In this document: one piece after another, positions 8,229 through 17,193 of the stretch
Numbering within the stretch: position 1 is the first letter of the stretch
How the letters are laid out: every line of letters starts with the position of its first letter
Assembly: GCA_030429495.1 (NCBI GenBank)
Contig: JAUIFH010000004.1
Location: 1-64,000, forward strand
Length of the DNA: 64,000 nt
Source: Alphaproteobacteria bacterium
Lineage (GTDB): Bacteria > Pseudomonadota > Alphaproteobacteria > Rhodobacterales > Rhodobacteraceae
Direction of reading: 5' to 3'
Notes under the pieces: generated by a model
Database searches by the model: none
What the model was told of the DNA's origin: nothing
What the model saw: the letters and a program-made list of their open reading frames with translations, nothing else
Position numbers and translations under genes: made by a program

Positions 8229-8276
8229 GGGGGCCCTGCCCCCGCACCCCCGAGGTATTTCCGGCAAGATGAAGGG
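8229..8276 (+). repeat. Dispersed intergenic repeat, copy A
   Basis: A G5-CCCTG-C5 mini-hairpin (8229-8243) is followed by CCCCCGAGGTATTTCC and GGCAAGATGAAG. The same core (GAGGTATTT then GCAAGATGAA) recurs at 17109-17132 on the minus strand and at 17165-17193, and in diverged form at 32200-32267. This copy lies between the MoxR and CoxE-like genes. Confidence 0.75.
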
Positions 8277-8288
8277 ACTCGACGGGCA

Positions 8289-9200
8289 TCACTCGGGCGC
8301 GCGTTCGGCGCGCACCTCGTCCAGAAGCTTCCGCGCCGGGGAGCCCGCGATCTTCTGGATGTCGTCCTGGTATTTAAGGATCGCGCCAAGCGTGTCGGCG
8401 ATAACCTCAGGCGAGAGCGCGATCACATCGAGCGCGAGCAGGCATTTGGCCCAGTCGATCGTCTCGGCGACGCCGGGCTTCTTGAACAGGTCCTCGCGCC
8501 GGAGCTTCTGGACGAAGGCCACGACCTCGCGCGAGAGCGTCTCTGACGCTTCTGGCGCCCGCGCCGCGATGATCTCCATCTCGCGGTCGAAATTCGGATA
8601 GTCGACCCAATGGTAAAGGCAGCGCCGTTTCAACGCGTCGTGAACCTCGCGCGTTCGGTTCGAGGTGAGGATGACGATCGGCGGCTCGGCCGCGCTGATC
8701 GTGCCGAGTTCCGGAATCGTGACCTGAAAGTCCGACAGCGCTTCAAGAAGGAAGGCCTCGAAAGGCTCATCCGTGCGGTCGAGCTCGTCGATGAGAAGGA
8801 CCGGCGCGCCGCCCGGCTGCGGGCGCATCGCGGCAAGAAGCGGGCGTTCGATCAGGTAGTCCTCGGTGAAAAGCTCCGCCCTGAGCGCATCGCGGTCGGC
8901 GCCACCTGCCGCTTCCGCGGTGCGGATCGCGATCATCTGGGCCGCAAAATTCCAGTCGTAGACCGCAGATGCCGCATCAAGGCCCTCGTAGCATTGCAGC
9001 CGGATGAGACGGCGCCCGAGTCCCGATGCGATCGCCTTTGCAATCTCGGTCTTGCCGACGCCCGCCTCGCCTTCGAGAAAGAGCGGCCGGCGCAGTCGAA
9101 GGCCCAGATAGACGACGGTTGCGAGCGAGCGCCCGCAGACATAGCCCTCTCCGGCAAGCATCTCTTCGACGGCGTCGATCGTGGCGGGGATGGCGGTCAC
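8289..9200 (-). CDS. MoxR/CoxD family AAA+ ATPase
   Basis: The 303-aa product is a MoxR-type AAA+ ATPase. Walker A is GEAGVGKTE at about residues 43-51, Walker B is VLLIDELDR at about 134-142, and sensor 1 is VILTSNRTRE. In CO dehydrogenase systems CoxD of this type acts with CoxE to mature the active site; the adjacent CoxE-like gene supports the same pairing here. MoxR/VWA pairs in general act as chaperones on metalloproteins or complexes. The start at 9200 opens the gene towards a 96-base divergent spacer shared with the AbrB-family transporter. The repeat element at 8229-8276 separates it from the VWA gene. Confidence 0.9.
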   Translation of the reverse strand: MTAIPATIDAVEEMLAGEGYVCGRSLATVVYLGLRLRRPLFLEGEAGVGKTEIAKAIASGLGRRLIRLQCYEGLDAASAVYDWNFAAQMIAIRTAEAAGGADRDALRAELFTEDYLIERPLLAAMRPQPGGAPVLLIDELDRTDEPFEAFLLEALSDFQVTIPELGTISAAEPPIVILTSNRTREVHDALKRRCLYHWVDYPNFDREMEIIAARAPEASETLSREVVAFVQKLRREDLFKKPGVAETIDWAKCLLALDVIALSPEVIADTLGAILKYQDDIQKIAGSPARKLLDEVRAERAPE

Positions 9201-9296
9201 GTCAGGCTCCTGTCAGGCTGGGGTCATGCTGGTGGGGCCGGGCGGCAGGGTCAAGAGGCGTTGCCGCGCCGGCCCATGCGACTTAAGGCCAATACG

Positions 9297-10334
9297 ATGC
9301 GCCCTGACCGAGCCCGCCCGAGAACCCTGGCCGCCGCCCTCGCGGGCACCGGCATCTTCCTTGCCGCGGGGTGGCCGCTGCCGCTTCTCCTCGGGCCGAT
9401 GCTTGGTTGTCTTGTCTCCGCCGTCTGCGGGCTGAGGCTGCGCGACATGGGGGCGGCGGGCGCCTTCATGCGCTCCTATCTCGGGGTCGCGATCGGCTCT
9501 ACCGTCACGCCGGCGCTGATCGCCGGGCTGCCTGCGCACGGACTGTCCATCGCGCTGGTGCCGCTCTACGTCGTCGTGATCGGCGCGATCGGCTATCCGT
9601 TCTTCCGCAAGGTGATGGGCTTCGACCCGCCCACGGCCTTCTACTCCGCGATGCCCGGCGGATTGCAGGACATGCTGATCTTCGGCGAGGAGGCCGGCGG
9701 CGACGTGCGCGCGATGAGCCTCGTCCACGCGACCCGCGTCCTCGTCATCGTCACGCTCGCACCGTTCCTGATGACCGCGATCTGGGGCGCCGACCTCACG
9801 CGTCCGCCGGGCCAGTTCCTCAGCGACCTGCCCGCGTCCGAGACCGTCATCATGCTGATCGCCGGGCCGGTCGGCTGGAAGATCGCGGAGCGGGTGCGCC
9901 TTTTCGGCGCGTCGATCCTCGGGCCGCTCATCCTGACCGCGGCGCTGAGCCTCGCCGGGGTGATCGAGCACCGGCCCGCTGCAGAACTGATCTGGGCCGC
10001 GCAATTCTTCATCGGCATCTCGGTCGGCGCGAAGTATTCCGGGATCACGGCACGCGAACTGCGCGTCGATGTCGGCGCGGGCCTTGCCTTCGCGGCGCTC
10101 CTCGCGCTGGTCTCGACGGGGTTCATCGCGGTCGTGGCGCAGGTCTCGACCGCGCCCTTCGTCGACGTTCTGCTTGCCTTCCTGCCCGGAGGCCAGGCCG
10201 AGATGGCCATCATCGCCATCGTGGCGGGGGCCGATGTCGGCTTTGTCGTCGCCCACCACCTCGTCCGCATCTTCTTCGTGATCCTTGTCGCCCCGCTCGT
10301 CGGCATTCACATCGGGGACAAGCGCGACCATTGA
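9297..10334 (+). CDS. AbrB-family membrane protein (Gneg_AbrB_dup type)
   Basis: The 345-aa product is a polytopic membrane protein with about ten predicted segments in two similar halves, matching the gram-negative AbrB duplication family. Those proteins are often mislabelled ammonia monooxygenase or AbrB regulator and are probably transporters of unknown substrate. Diagnostic parts are the FYSAMPGGLQDMLIFGEEAGGD region near residue 115 and its counterpart LAFLPGGQAEMAIIA near 290. The start at 9297 is chosen from AAGG at 9286-9289; an in-frame ATG at 9276 is possible. The gene is divergent from moxR and is followed 54 bases later by a LysE-family gene. Confidence 0.85.
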   Translation: MRPDRARPRTLAAALAGTGIFLAAGWPLPLLLGPMLGCLVSAVCGLRLRDMGAAGAFMRSYLGVAIGSTVTPALIAGLPAHGLSIALVPLYVVVIGAIGYPFFRKVMGFDPPTAFYSAMPGGLQDMLIFGEEAGGDVRAMSLVHATRVLVIVTLAPFLMTAIWGADLTRPPGQFLSDLPASETVIMLIAGPVGWKIAERVRLFGASILGPLILTAALSLAGVIEHRPAAELIWAAQFFIGISVGAKYSGITARELRVDVGAGLAFAALLALVSTGFIAVVAQVSTAPFVDVLLAFLPGGQAEMAIIAIVAGADVGFVVAHHLVRIFFVILVAPLVGIHIGDKRDH

Positions 10335-10388
10335 CAGCGCCACGCGCGCGTGGCTGGCTCGGCGCGATCCGCAACACGGGAGTCGATC

Positions 10389-11012
10389 ATGCCCCTCGAC
10401 CTGTGGCTGGCCTTTGTCGCCGCCTCCACCGTTCTTCTCCTCATTCCGGGGCCGACGGTTCTTCTGGTGATGAGCTATGCGCTGACACAAGGGCGCAGGG
10501 TCGCGGTCGCCACGGCGGCGGGGGTCGCGCTTGGCGACTTCATCGCGATGACGGCATCGCTTGCCGGGCTTGGGGCGCTGATCCTGGCCTCTGCCACGCT
10601 TTTCAACGTCCTGAAATGGATCGGTGCCGTCTATCTCATCTGGCTTGGCGTCAAGCTTCTGAGAAGTTCCCCGGCGCCCCATGAGGGCCTCGGCGCATCA
10701 GGCACGCTGCCCGCGCGCGGGGTCTTCGGCCATGCCGCGGCGGTGACCGCACTCAACCCCAAATCCATCGCCTTCTTCATCGCCTTCGTGCCGCAGTTCC
10801 TGCGGCCGGACACGGCACTGGCGCCGCAATTCGCGATCCTGATCGCGACGTTCGTATCGCTGGCGGCAATCAACGCGCTGGCCTATGCACTGCTCGCCGA
10901 CCGGATGCGCGCGCGGATTCGCCGGCCCGGAACGCTTCTCTGGCTTAACCGCGCCGGCGGTTCGGCGCTGATCGGGATGGGGGTGCTGACGGCGGCGCTG
11001 CGGCGGGCCTGA
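10389..11012 (+). CDS. LysE/RhtB family amino acid exporter
   Basis: The 207-aa product has the size and topology (about six membrane segments) of LysE/RhtB exporters. The family signature is PGPTVLLVMSYALTQGRRVA near residue 20, followed by GVALGDFIAM, and ALNPKSIAFFIAFVPQF in the middle. GGGAG at 10378-10382 places the start at ATG 10389. These proteins export amino acids or related small molecules by proton antiport; the substrate cannot be read from the sequence. The MFS gene begins 6 bases after the stop, so the two are probably co-transcribed. Confidence 0.9.
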   Translation: MPLDLWLAFVAASTVLLLIPGPTVLLVMSYALTQGRRVAVATAAGVALGDFIAMTASLAGLGALILASATLFNVLKWIGAVYLIWLGVKLLRSSPAPHEGLGASGTLPARGVFGHAAAVTALNPKSIAFFIAFVPQFLRPDTALAPQFAILIATFVSLAAINALAYALLADRMRARIRRPGTLLWLNRAGGSALIGMGVLTAALRRA

Positions 11013-11018
11013 GCGCAC

Positions 11019-12245
11019 GTGGACCTTCTCTCCCCCCTCGCCCACAAGGGTTTCGCGCGGCTCTTCGCGGCGCAGGTGACCGCGCTGCTCGGAACGGGCC
11101 TTCTGACCATCGCGCTGGCGCTTCTGGCCTACGATCTTGCCGGGGCGCGGGGCGGGCTCGTGCTCGGCTACGCGCTGGCGTTGAAGATGGTGGCCTATGT
11201 CACGCTTGCGCCGCTGGCGAACGCGATCCTCGGCGGCCTGCCCCGGCGCGGACTTCTGGTGACGCTCGACCTGATCCGGGCCGCCGTCGCGCTGTGCCTG
11301 CCCTTCGTATCGGAAGTCTGGCAGATTTACGCGCTGATCTTCGTCCTGCAGGCGGCCTCTGCCGCCTTCACGCCGACATTTCAGGCGACGATCCCCGATA
11401 TCCTGCCCGATGAGCACACCTATACCCGCGCGTTGTCTCTGTCCCGGCTCGCCCTCGATATCGAGAACCTCGCAAGCCCCGCGCTGGCCGTGCTGCTCCT
11501 TGCGGTCGTTCCCGCGACGGGGCTCTTTTTCGGAACCGCCCTCGGCTTTCTCGGCTCGGCCGCGCTGGTGGCCTGGGCAAGCCCCCCACGCCCGGCGGAG
11601 CGGCCGCCGGCAAGCACCTGGCAGCGCACCCTGTCGGGGGTCCGGCTCTATCTTGCGACGCCGCGGCTGCGCGGTCTTCTGGCGCTCAACCTCGCGGCGG
11701 CGGCGGGTGGGGCGATGGTGATCGTCAATACCGCCGTGATCGTGGCGGAGCTCTTCGGACGCGGCAAGGCGGAGGTGGCGCTGGCGACGGGGGCCTTCGG
11801 GCTCGGCTCCATGGCGGCGGCCCTCGCCCTGCCCCGGCTTCTCGACCATGTGCCGGACCGGCCGATCATGCTGGCCGGGGCCGGAGGTCTCGCCGTCTCG
11901 CTCGTTTTCGGGTCCATCATCCTCGCGCTCGCGCCGGCCTTCGGGGCGGAATTCTGGCCTGCCTACCTTATCTGGATGGCGGTGACCGGACTGCTTTACT
12001 CGGCGATCCTGACACCCACCGGGAGGCTCCTGCGCCGCTCGGCCGACGCGGCGGGGCGTCCGGCCCTCTTCGCCGCGCAGTTCGCGCTGTCGCATGGCTG
12101 CTGGCTTGTCGCCTATCCGCTGGCCGGGACGCTGGGCGCGTGGGCCGGGATGACGACGACGGCTGTCCTGCTCGGGCTGCTGGCCGCTGGCGCGACGCTC
12201 GCCGCCCGCCAGCTTTGGCCGCGCGCATCATCGGACCCGGCCTGA
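11019..12245 (+). CDS. Major facilitator superfamily transporter
   Basis: The 408-aa product has about twelve hydrophobic segments and the general MFS drug/proton antiporter layout: FARLFAAQVTALLGTGLLTIALALLAYDLAG at the N-terminus (TM1) and two six-helix halves split by a charged loop near residue 190. It begins with GTG at 11019, 6 bases after the LysE-family gene, with no strong ribosome binding site. Translational coupling is likely. Substrate unknown. Confidence 0.85.
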   Translation: MDLLSPLAHKGFARLFAAQVTALLGTGLLTIALALLAYDLAGARGGLVLGYALALKMVAYVTLAPLANAILGGLPRRGLLVTLDLIRAAVALCLPFVSEVWQIYALIFVLQAASAAFTPTFQATIPDILPDEHTYTRALSLSRLALDIENLASPALAVLLLAVVPATGLFFGTALGFLGSAALVAWASPPRPAERPPASTWQRTLSGVRLYLATPRLRGLLALNLAAAAGGAMVIVNTAVIVAELFGRGKAEVALATGAFGLGSMAAALALPRLLDHVPDRPIMLAGAGGLAVSLVFGSIILALAPAFGAEFWPAYLIWMAVTGLLYSAILTPTGRLLRRSADAAGRPALFAAQFALSHGCWLVAYPLAGTLGAWAGMTTTAVLLGLLAAGATLAARQLWPRASSDPA

Positions 12246-12297
12246 CCGTCCGGTTTGCGCGCCGGCAGAGACGTGCTAACCATCGGCAGAGACGAGC

Positions 12298-13431
12298 ATG
12301 TCAGACAATCGCAGGCCCATGCCCGACAGGACGCCACGCAAGATATCCGACGGCGAGACTGGCGTTCTCGCCATCCTCACCGTCAGGAATGAGGGTGCGT
12401 TTCTCATCGACTGGCTCGCCCACCATCGGGCAGCCGGCTTCACCGATTTCCTCGTCTTCTCGAACGATTGCGACGATGGCACCGACCGAATGCTCGACCG
12501 GCTTCAGGACATGGGATGGCTGACTCATGTCCGCAATGACGGTCCGCACGACAAGGGCCCGCAATGGAGCGCGCTGAAGGCGGCGGACCGGCACCCCGCA
12601 AGGGCACAGGCCGGCTGGGTGCTGGTGCTTGATATCGACGAGTTTGTGAACATCCATGTCGGCGACCGCACCGTTGGCGCGCTTCTGGAAGCGCTGCCGG
12701 AAGCGACGGCGATCCCGCTTACTTGGCGGCTGTTCGGTAATGCCGGCATCCGCGCCTATTATGACCGCCCCGTGCCCGAACAATTCATCCGCGCAGCGCC
12801 TGCCGTCATGGGATGGCCGTGGCGCGCGGCGATGTTCAAGACGCTATTTCGCAACGACGGCAGCTACGGCAAGCTTGGCGTCCATCGCCCGCGCCAGCCG
12901 GACCGCGCACGTATGGCCGGGCAGCGCTGGTTCGACGGCTCCGGCCGCGCGTTGCCACCAGCCTTTCACACGCGGCGGATCTTCTCCGACTACGGACGTG
13001 ACAACTATACGCTCGCGCAGCTTAACCACTATCCTCTCGGCGCGATGGAAAGCTATGTCGTGAAATGCAACCGCGGCCGTGCCAACCGCGAGACCTCCGC
13101 CTTCGACATGTCCTATTGGGTCGAGCGCAATTTCGATTCGGTCGAGGACCATTCCATTGCGGCACTCTCGCCACGCTCTTCCCCGCTGCGCGAAGCTTTG
13201 CGCGCGGACGAACGGCTTGGCCCGCTCCACCAGGCCGCAGTTTCCTGGAGAAAAGAGCGTTTTCAGTCACTTATGGCGGAAGAGCCATATAGGGCACTCT
13301 ACGGCCGACTGCTCATGACACCAGCCAGTCGCGTGCTGTCAGCGGACGAGCATCACTTTCTCGCGACTCACGCCGCCCGGGGGGCCGCAACCTCATCGCC
13401 AGAAACAGAGGCCGGCAGTCAAGTCGATTGA
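12298..13431 (+). CDS. Glycosyltransferase family 2-like protein
   Basis: The 377-aa soluble protein resembles the Glyco_tranf_2_4 group of family-2-like glycosyltransferases. The N-terminal nucleotide-sugar domain starts LAILTVRNEGAFLIDWLAHH near residue 25, and a DxD-type metal site lies in VLVLDIDEFVN near residue 105. The rest contains the conserved HRPR and LNHYPLGAMESYVVKCNRGR segments. It probably adds a sugar to a surface polysaccharide or protein. No polysaccharide cluster surrounds it, so the acceptor is unknown. The start at 12298 follows AGAGACGAGC, a modest ribosome binding site. Confidence 0.85.
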   Translation: MSDNRRPMPDRTPRKISDGETGVLAILTVRNEGAFLIDWLAHHRAAGFTDFLVFSNDCDDGTDRMLDRLQDMGWLTHVRNDGPHDKGPQWSALKAADRHPARAQAGWVLVLDIDEFVNIHVGDRTVGALLEALPEATAIPLTWRLFGNAGIRAYYDRPVPEQFIRAAPAVMGWPWRAAMFKTLFRNDGSYGKLGVHRPRQPDRARMAGQRWFDGSGRALPPAFHTRRIFSDYGRDNYTLAQLNHYPLGAMESYVVKCNRGRANRETSAFDMSYWVERNFDSVEDHSIAALSPRSSPLREALRADERLGPLHQAAVSWRKERFQSLMAEEPYRALYGRLLMTPASRVLSADEHHFLATHAARGAATSSPETEAGSQVD

Positions 13432-13470
13432 CGGATTTGCGGGAAACAGTTTTCTAAATAATTTGTAATA
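13428..13470 (+). promoter_or_regulatory. AT-rich promoter candidate upstream of the hydrolase-fold gene
   Basis: TTGACG near 13428 is followed by an unusually AT-rich run (ttttctaaataatttgtaataaaaac) that stands out in this GC-rich sequence and precedes the gene starting at about 13559. It has the character of a promoter or upstream element. The exact -10 box cannot be assigned with confidence. Confidence 0.35.
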
Positions 13471-13558
13471 AAAACAACGACCTCACGAATAGGCCACTTG
13501 CACATTTCCGACTTCGCGCCGCAGAATCAGGCACAGATGCACATGGGTGTGGTGTCGA

Positions 13559-14518
13559 ATGCACGGTAACGGTACGAGCCAGCGCGGCCCGTCCTCTTCT
13601 GTTATGCAGAATTGGTTCAACAGGGTTCGGCGATCGGGCAAGGTTAAGGGTAGTTTCAGAAGGCTGGGCGCGGATCATGCCGCGATCTTCAACAATGCCA
13701 GCCCGACCCTGCTTGTGACGTTCGAGACGGTGGCTGAAATTGGGGAAGACCCTTCTGCGGCTTCATCCCTCGGCGGGCGCGTTGCGCGCGACCGGGGCTG
13801 GTCGCATTTGTGCATCATCGCCGGGACGGAGACCTGGTATCGCGCGCCCGAAGTCTATGCGTTCTTCGACCATCTGGTGGACCGCGACTTCTTCGACGAA
13901 TTCGAACGGGTCGTGTTCTACGGCGCCGGCATGGGCGGATACGCGGCGGCGGCCTTTTCGGTCGCGGCGCCGGGCGCAACGGTGGTCCTGGTGCAGCCGC
14001 AGGCAACGCTCGACCCGCATGTGGCGGGCTGGGATCCGCGCTTCGCGGAATCGCGCCGGCTCTGCTTCACCGACCGCTACGGCTTCGCGCCCGACATGAT
14101 CGATGCCGCCTCTGCGGCGTTCGTGATCTTCGACCCGGAGCAGAACCTCGACGCGATGCATGCGGCCCTTTTCGCGCGAAAGCACGTCACGCTACTGCCC
14201 TGCCGCAACCTCGGGCGCAATGTCGCCCGGGCACTGTCCGAGATGCAGATCCTGCCGTCGGTCCTTTCGGCCGCCAGCACCAACAGCCTTGACGCCAAGC
14301 TGTTCCACATCTTCTACCGAACGCGGCGCAATTACCGGCCCTATCTGGACAACCTGCTTGCGCGGCTCGACTCCGATGGTCGCGTCTACCTCGCGGCACT
14401 TCTCTGCCGGAATGTCGCTTCGCGGCTCAATCTGCCAGAGTACCATGCCCGCGCGGAACGGCTCGAATCCGACCTCGCAGCATCCGGGCAAAGACTGCCG
14501 GTCGCCGCGCGGCGCTGA
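13559..14518 (+). CDS. Alpha/beta-hydrolase-fold protein without catalytic serine
   Basis: I recognise the fold but not the function of this 319-aa protein. Around residues 122-127 the sequence FYGAGMGGYAAAAFS follows a strand and matches the nucleophile elbow of alpha/beta hydrolases (G-x-S-x-G-G), but Gly replaces the Ser. It is followed by a strand (ATVVLVQPQATL), as in that fold. Similar proteins in Rhodobacterales are, as far as I recall, sometimes labelled phosphoadenosine phosphosulfate reductase, with no visible support here. The start is uncertain (13559 or 13604; a GTG at 13547 is also in frame). It follows the glycosyltransferase gene and could act with it. Confidence 0.65.
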   Translation: MHGNGTSQRGPSSSVMQNWFNRVRRSGKVKGSFRRLGADHAAIFNNASPTLLVTFETVAEIGEDPSAASSLGGRVARDRGWSHLCIIAGTETWYRAPEVYAFFDHLVDRDFFDEFERVVFYGAGMGGYAAAAFSVAAPGATVVLVQPQATLDPHVAGWDPRFAESRRLCFTDRYGFAPDMIDAASAAFVIFDPEQNLDAMHAALFARKHVTLLPCRNLGRNVARALSEMQILPSVLSAASTNSLDAKLFHIFYRTRRNYRPYLDNLLARLDSDGRVYLAALLCRNVASRLNLPEYHARAERLESDLAASGQRLPVAARR

Positions 14519-14529
14519 CCCTGCCGCCG

Positions 14530-14832
14530 TCAGCAACGGTAGGCGACGGCGTGAATCTCATAGACATCGGCGCCGGGGGTGACCTGGTCGAACACGACCG
14601 TATTGGCCCCGGCCGCCTGCGCATCGGCGAGGATCTTGTTGCGCGCGTAGCGCAACCCCTGCTCGGCGAGCGGGCCATAGACGCCGGGCGTCATCCGGAA
14701 ATCCGCGATGTAGCTGCATTGGGCAACCTCGGCCGCCGTCGCCTCCCGAATACCGCTGACACGTTTGAAGCCCGGATCCTGCGTACAGGCCGCCAGGGAT
14801 GCGGCCGTGAGGATCGGAAATAGGAGTTTCAT
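14530..14832 (-). CDS. Small lipoprotein, DUF4156-like
   Basis: The 100-aa product has a lipoprotein signal: MKLLFPILTAASLAACTQ, with the lipid-accepting Cys at residue 16. The mature part contains YIADFRMTPGVYGPLAEQGLRYARNKILADAQAAGANTVV. A Cys at 39, a later Cys at the C-terminus and the A-x-x-x-GAN-x-VV pattern resemble the DUF4156 family of small lipoproteins of unknown function. It is convergent with the hydrolase-fold gene and probably monocistronic; 136 bases separate it from the DUF2189 gene. Confidence 0.78.
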   Translation of the reverse strand: MKLLFPILTAASLAACTQDPGFKRVSGIREATAAEVAQCSYIADFRMTPGVYGPLAEQGLRYARNKILADAQAAGANTVVFDQVTPGADVYEIHAVAYRC

Positions 14833-14968
14833 TCACTCGCCTGCTCGTTCCAAGCGCCTTGCTGCGCCCCTGCCGCCGATCCTGCGCCGACCGGACCGCC
14901 GACGCAAGCCGCAGGCCGCAAACGCGGCCGGATCGGCGGAAAGCGCCCGCCGCCCCCGGAAAACCGTA

Positions 14969-15829
14969 TCAGCTGCGCGAAACCGCGCGCCGGTAAAGGT
15001 GCCAGGTCGCGTGACCGAGAACCGGAATGACCACAGCAAGCCCCAAAAGCATCGGAAGCGATCCGAGAACAAGCGCAGCAGCCACGAAAAGCCCCCAGGC
15101 CGCGACCGTCACGGGGCTCTTCCGCGCAACGCGGAGCGAGGTGATCACCGCGACAGGAAGCCCGACCGGGCGGTCGATCAGCAGCGGGAAAGAGACCACG
15201 CTGCTCGCGAGCACGGCAAGCGCGAAGAGGAAGCCGACCGGAATGCCCAGCGCGATCATCGCCCAGCCCGGCCCGGTGGTCAGAACCGCAGCGAAGAAGT
15301 CCGAGGCGGAGGCCGGAACCTCAGGCCCCATCGTCATCAGAAACACGCCATAGGCTGTCAGAATCCACAGGAAGAAGACGAAGAAATGCGCAACCGCAAG
15401 GACGAAGATCGCGCCGAAGCGCGGTGAGGCAAGCACGGCGAAGCCAGTGGCCCAGTTGGCGGGTTTGCCCGCCTCGCGCTGCCGGCTCATCTCGTAAAGC
15501 CCGACCGCCGCGGCCGGGCCGATCAACGCAAAGCCCGAGATCAGGGGAAAAACGAGCGGCAGCAGGCTGCGGTTGAAGGCGGCCCAGATCAGGCAGGCGC
15601 CGATCACCGGATAGAGCAGACAAGCCGCGACCACATCGGTCCTGAGCGCCATGAAATCGTCGAGGCCGAGCCTCAGCGCCGCGCGAAGATCGGCGGTGCC
15701 GATGCGCCGCACCTCGGGCGGCGCGGCGTCGGTTCCACCCAGTTCGCGCGCGACTTCACCGATGTCATGCCCTGCCCCGCCAAGGATGGCGGTTCCCCAT
15801 GACAACGGATTCCCTATTGTCTTGACCAT
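14969..15829 (-). CDS. DUF2189 family integral membrane protein
   Basis: The 286-aa product fits the DUF2189 family (alphaproteobacterial inner membrane proteins of unknown function, sometimes called cytochrome c oxidase subunit I-like). A cytosolic N-terminal stretch of about 50 residues ([22 protein letters not shown]) precedes about six membrane segments. No redox or transport motif is visible. The start ATG at 15829 opens on [12 protein letters not shown]. The promoter region is shared divergently with pyrC across 231 bases. Confidence 0.8.
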   Translation of the reverse strand: MVKTIGNPLSWGTAILGGAGHDIGEVARELGGTDAAPPEVRRIGTADLRAALRLGLDDFMALRTDVVAACLLYPVIGACLIWAAFNRSLLPLVFPLISGFALIGPAAAVGLYEMSRQREAGKPANWATGFAVLASPRFGAIFVLAVAHFFVFFLWILTAYGVFLMTMGPEVPASASDFFAAVLTTGPGWAMIALGIPVGFLFALAVLASSVVSFPLLIDRPVGLPVAVITSLRVARKSPVTVAAWGLFVAAALVLGSLPMLLGLAVVIPVLGHATWHLYRRAVSRS

Positions 15830-16060
15830 GGTTCTACCCCCGCTTTGCCATCAAAGGGCACCGCGCGCCACGCGGCCAGTCGGAGGGATTCGGGCGCGAC
15901 GCACGTCTGGCCCCGATCACACCATCCTACCACGCCTTGCCCGATCACTGCGGACAATTCTCGGAGAGCGCGCGTGATCGCCCTGCCAGCGTCGAAATTT
16001 CTGCACAGGGCCCCGCCCGGAGAGTGGAATTGCCCCGCGCGAGGGTGTAGGGCCAAGGCC

Positions 16061-17104
16061 ATGACCAGCTCCATCACGCTCCGCCGCCCCGACGACATGC
16101 ACCTGCACCTGCGCGACGGCGCGATGCTGAAGGCCGTCCTGCCGGAAACCGCCCGCCATTTCGCCCGCGCAATCATCATGCCGAACCTCGTGCCGCCGGT
16201 GGTGACGGCGCGTGACGCGACCGCCTACCGCGACCGGATCATGGCGGCGCTGCCGAAGGGCATGGCGTTCGAGCCGCTGATGACGCTCTACCTGACCGAG
16301 GCGACCGATCCGAAGGACGTCGCCGCCGCCCATGCCTCGGGCCTCGTGAAAGCGGTGAAACTCTACCCCGCCGGGGCCACCACCAACTCCCAGTCGGGGG
16401 TGAAGGACTTCGACAAGGTGCGCGCCGTTCTCGAGACGATGGCCGAGATAGGCCTGCCGCTCTGCGTCCACGGCGAGGTGACGGACCCCGATATCGACAT
16501 CTTCGACCGCGAGGCGGTCTTCATCGACCGCGTGCTCGACCCCATCCGGCGGCGGACGCCCGGCCTCAGGGTCATCATGGAGCATGTGACGACGAAGGAC
16601 GGCGTCGCCTATATCGGCGAGACCGAGAAGAACCTCGCCGGCACGATCACCACCCATCACCTGATCATCAACCGCAACCATATCCTCGCCGGTGGGATCA
16701 GGCCGCATTACTACTGTCTGCCCGTGGCCAAGCGCGAAACGCACCGGTTGGCCCTCCGCAAGGCGGCGACCGGCGGCGATGCGCGGTATTTCCTCGGCAC
16801 CGATTCCGCGCCGCATCCCGATCACCTCAAGGAACATGCCTGCGGCTGCGCCGGCTGCTTCACCGCGACGAACACGATGGCGCTCCTCGCCCATGTGTTC
16901 GAGGAGGAAGGCGCGCTCGCGCGGCTCGAGGCCTTCACCTCGCTGAACGGCGCGGCTTTCTATGGACTGCCGCCGAACGAGGGCACCCTGACCCTGACGA
17001 AATCCGGCGCAGCCGCCGAATGGCCCGCCAAGATCACCGGCCCCGCCGGTCCCGTCACCGTTTTCGACCCGGGCTTCCCGGTCTACTGGCATGTGAACGA
17101 CTGA
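16061..17104 (+). CDS. pyrC: Dihydroorotase
   Basis: PyrC makes dihydroorotate from carbamoyl aspartate, the third step of pyrimidine synthesis. The 347-aa product is the class II (E. coli-like) size. Zinc ligands are visible: HLHLRDG at residues 14-20, the carbamylated Lys in [14 protein letters not shown] near residue 95, later His residues ([12 protein letters not shown]) and the GTDSAPH Asp near 250. The ATG at 16061 opens directly on the conserved N-terminus. pyrE follows after 105 bases that hold an inverted pair of the dispersed repeat. Confidence 0.95.
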   Translation: MTSSITLRRPDDMHLHLRDGAMLKAVLPETARHFARAIIMPNLVPPVVTARDATAYRDRIMAALPKGMAFEPLMTLYLTEATDPKDVAAAHASGLVKAVKLYPAGATTNSQSGVKDFDKVRAVLETMAEIGLPLCVHGEVTDPDIDIFDREAVFIDRVLDPIRRRTPGLRVIMEHVTTKDGVAYIGETEKNLAGTITTHHLIINRNHILAGGIRPHYYCLPVAKRETHRLALRKAATGGDARYFLGTDSAPHPDHLKEHACGCAGCFTATNTMALLAHVFEEEGALARLEAFTSLNGAAFYGLPPNEGTLTLTKSGAAAEWPAKITGPAGPVTVFDPGFPVYWHVND

Positions 17105-17108
17105 CCCT

Positions 17109-17132
17109 TTCATCTTGCCCGAAATACCTCCG
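17109..17132 (-). repeat. Dispersed intergenic repeat, copy B1 (inverted)
   Basis: Read on the minus strand this is CGGAGGTATTTCGGG followed by CAAGATGAA, the same core as copy A. It starts 5 bases after the pyrC stop and faces copy B2 at 17165-17193. The two share a perfect 10-bp terminal inverted match (ttcatcttgc at 17109-17118, gcaagatgaa at 17182-17191). Confidence 0.75.
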
Positions 17133-17164
17133 CCGGAGGCTCCCGTCCGAGCAGCGGGCCGCTC

Positions 17165-17193
17165 CGCGGGATGTATTTAGAGCAAGATGAACG
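17165..17193 (+). repeat. Dispersed intergenic repeat, copy B2
   Basis: The sequence CGCGGGATGTATTTAG followed by AGCAAGATGAACG matches the 3' core of copies A and B1. It ends just before the pyrE ribosome binding site (AAAGGA at 17198-17203). With copy B1 it could form a long hairpin between pyrC and pyrE. Confidence 0.7.

Noticed and set aside
8610-10334. 574-codon plus-strand open frame ending in the AbrB-family gene
   Set aside because: Only the part from 9297 has family similarity; the upstream part is antisense to moxR.
9213-10682. 489-codon minus-strand open frame opposite the AbrB-family gene
   Set aside because: Composition is Arg/Asp/Gly-rich and antisense to a clear transporter gene.
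13385-13560. AT-rich patch as sign of a horizontally acquired island
   Set aside because: It covers fewer than 60 bases and the genes on both sides have normal composition; a promoter is the simpler reading.
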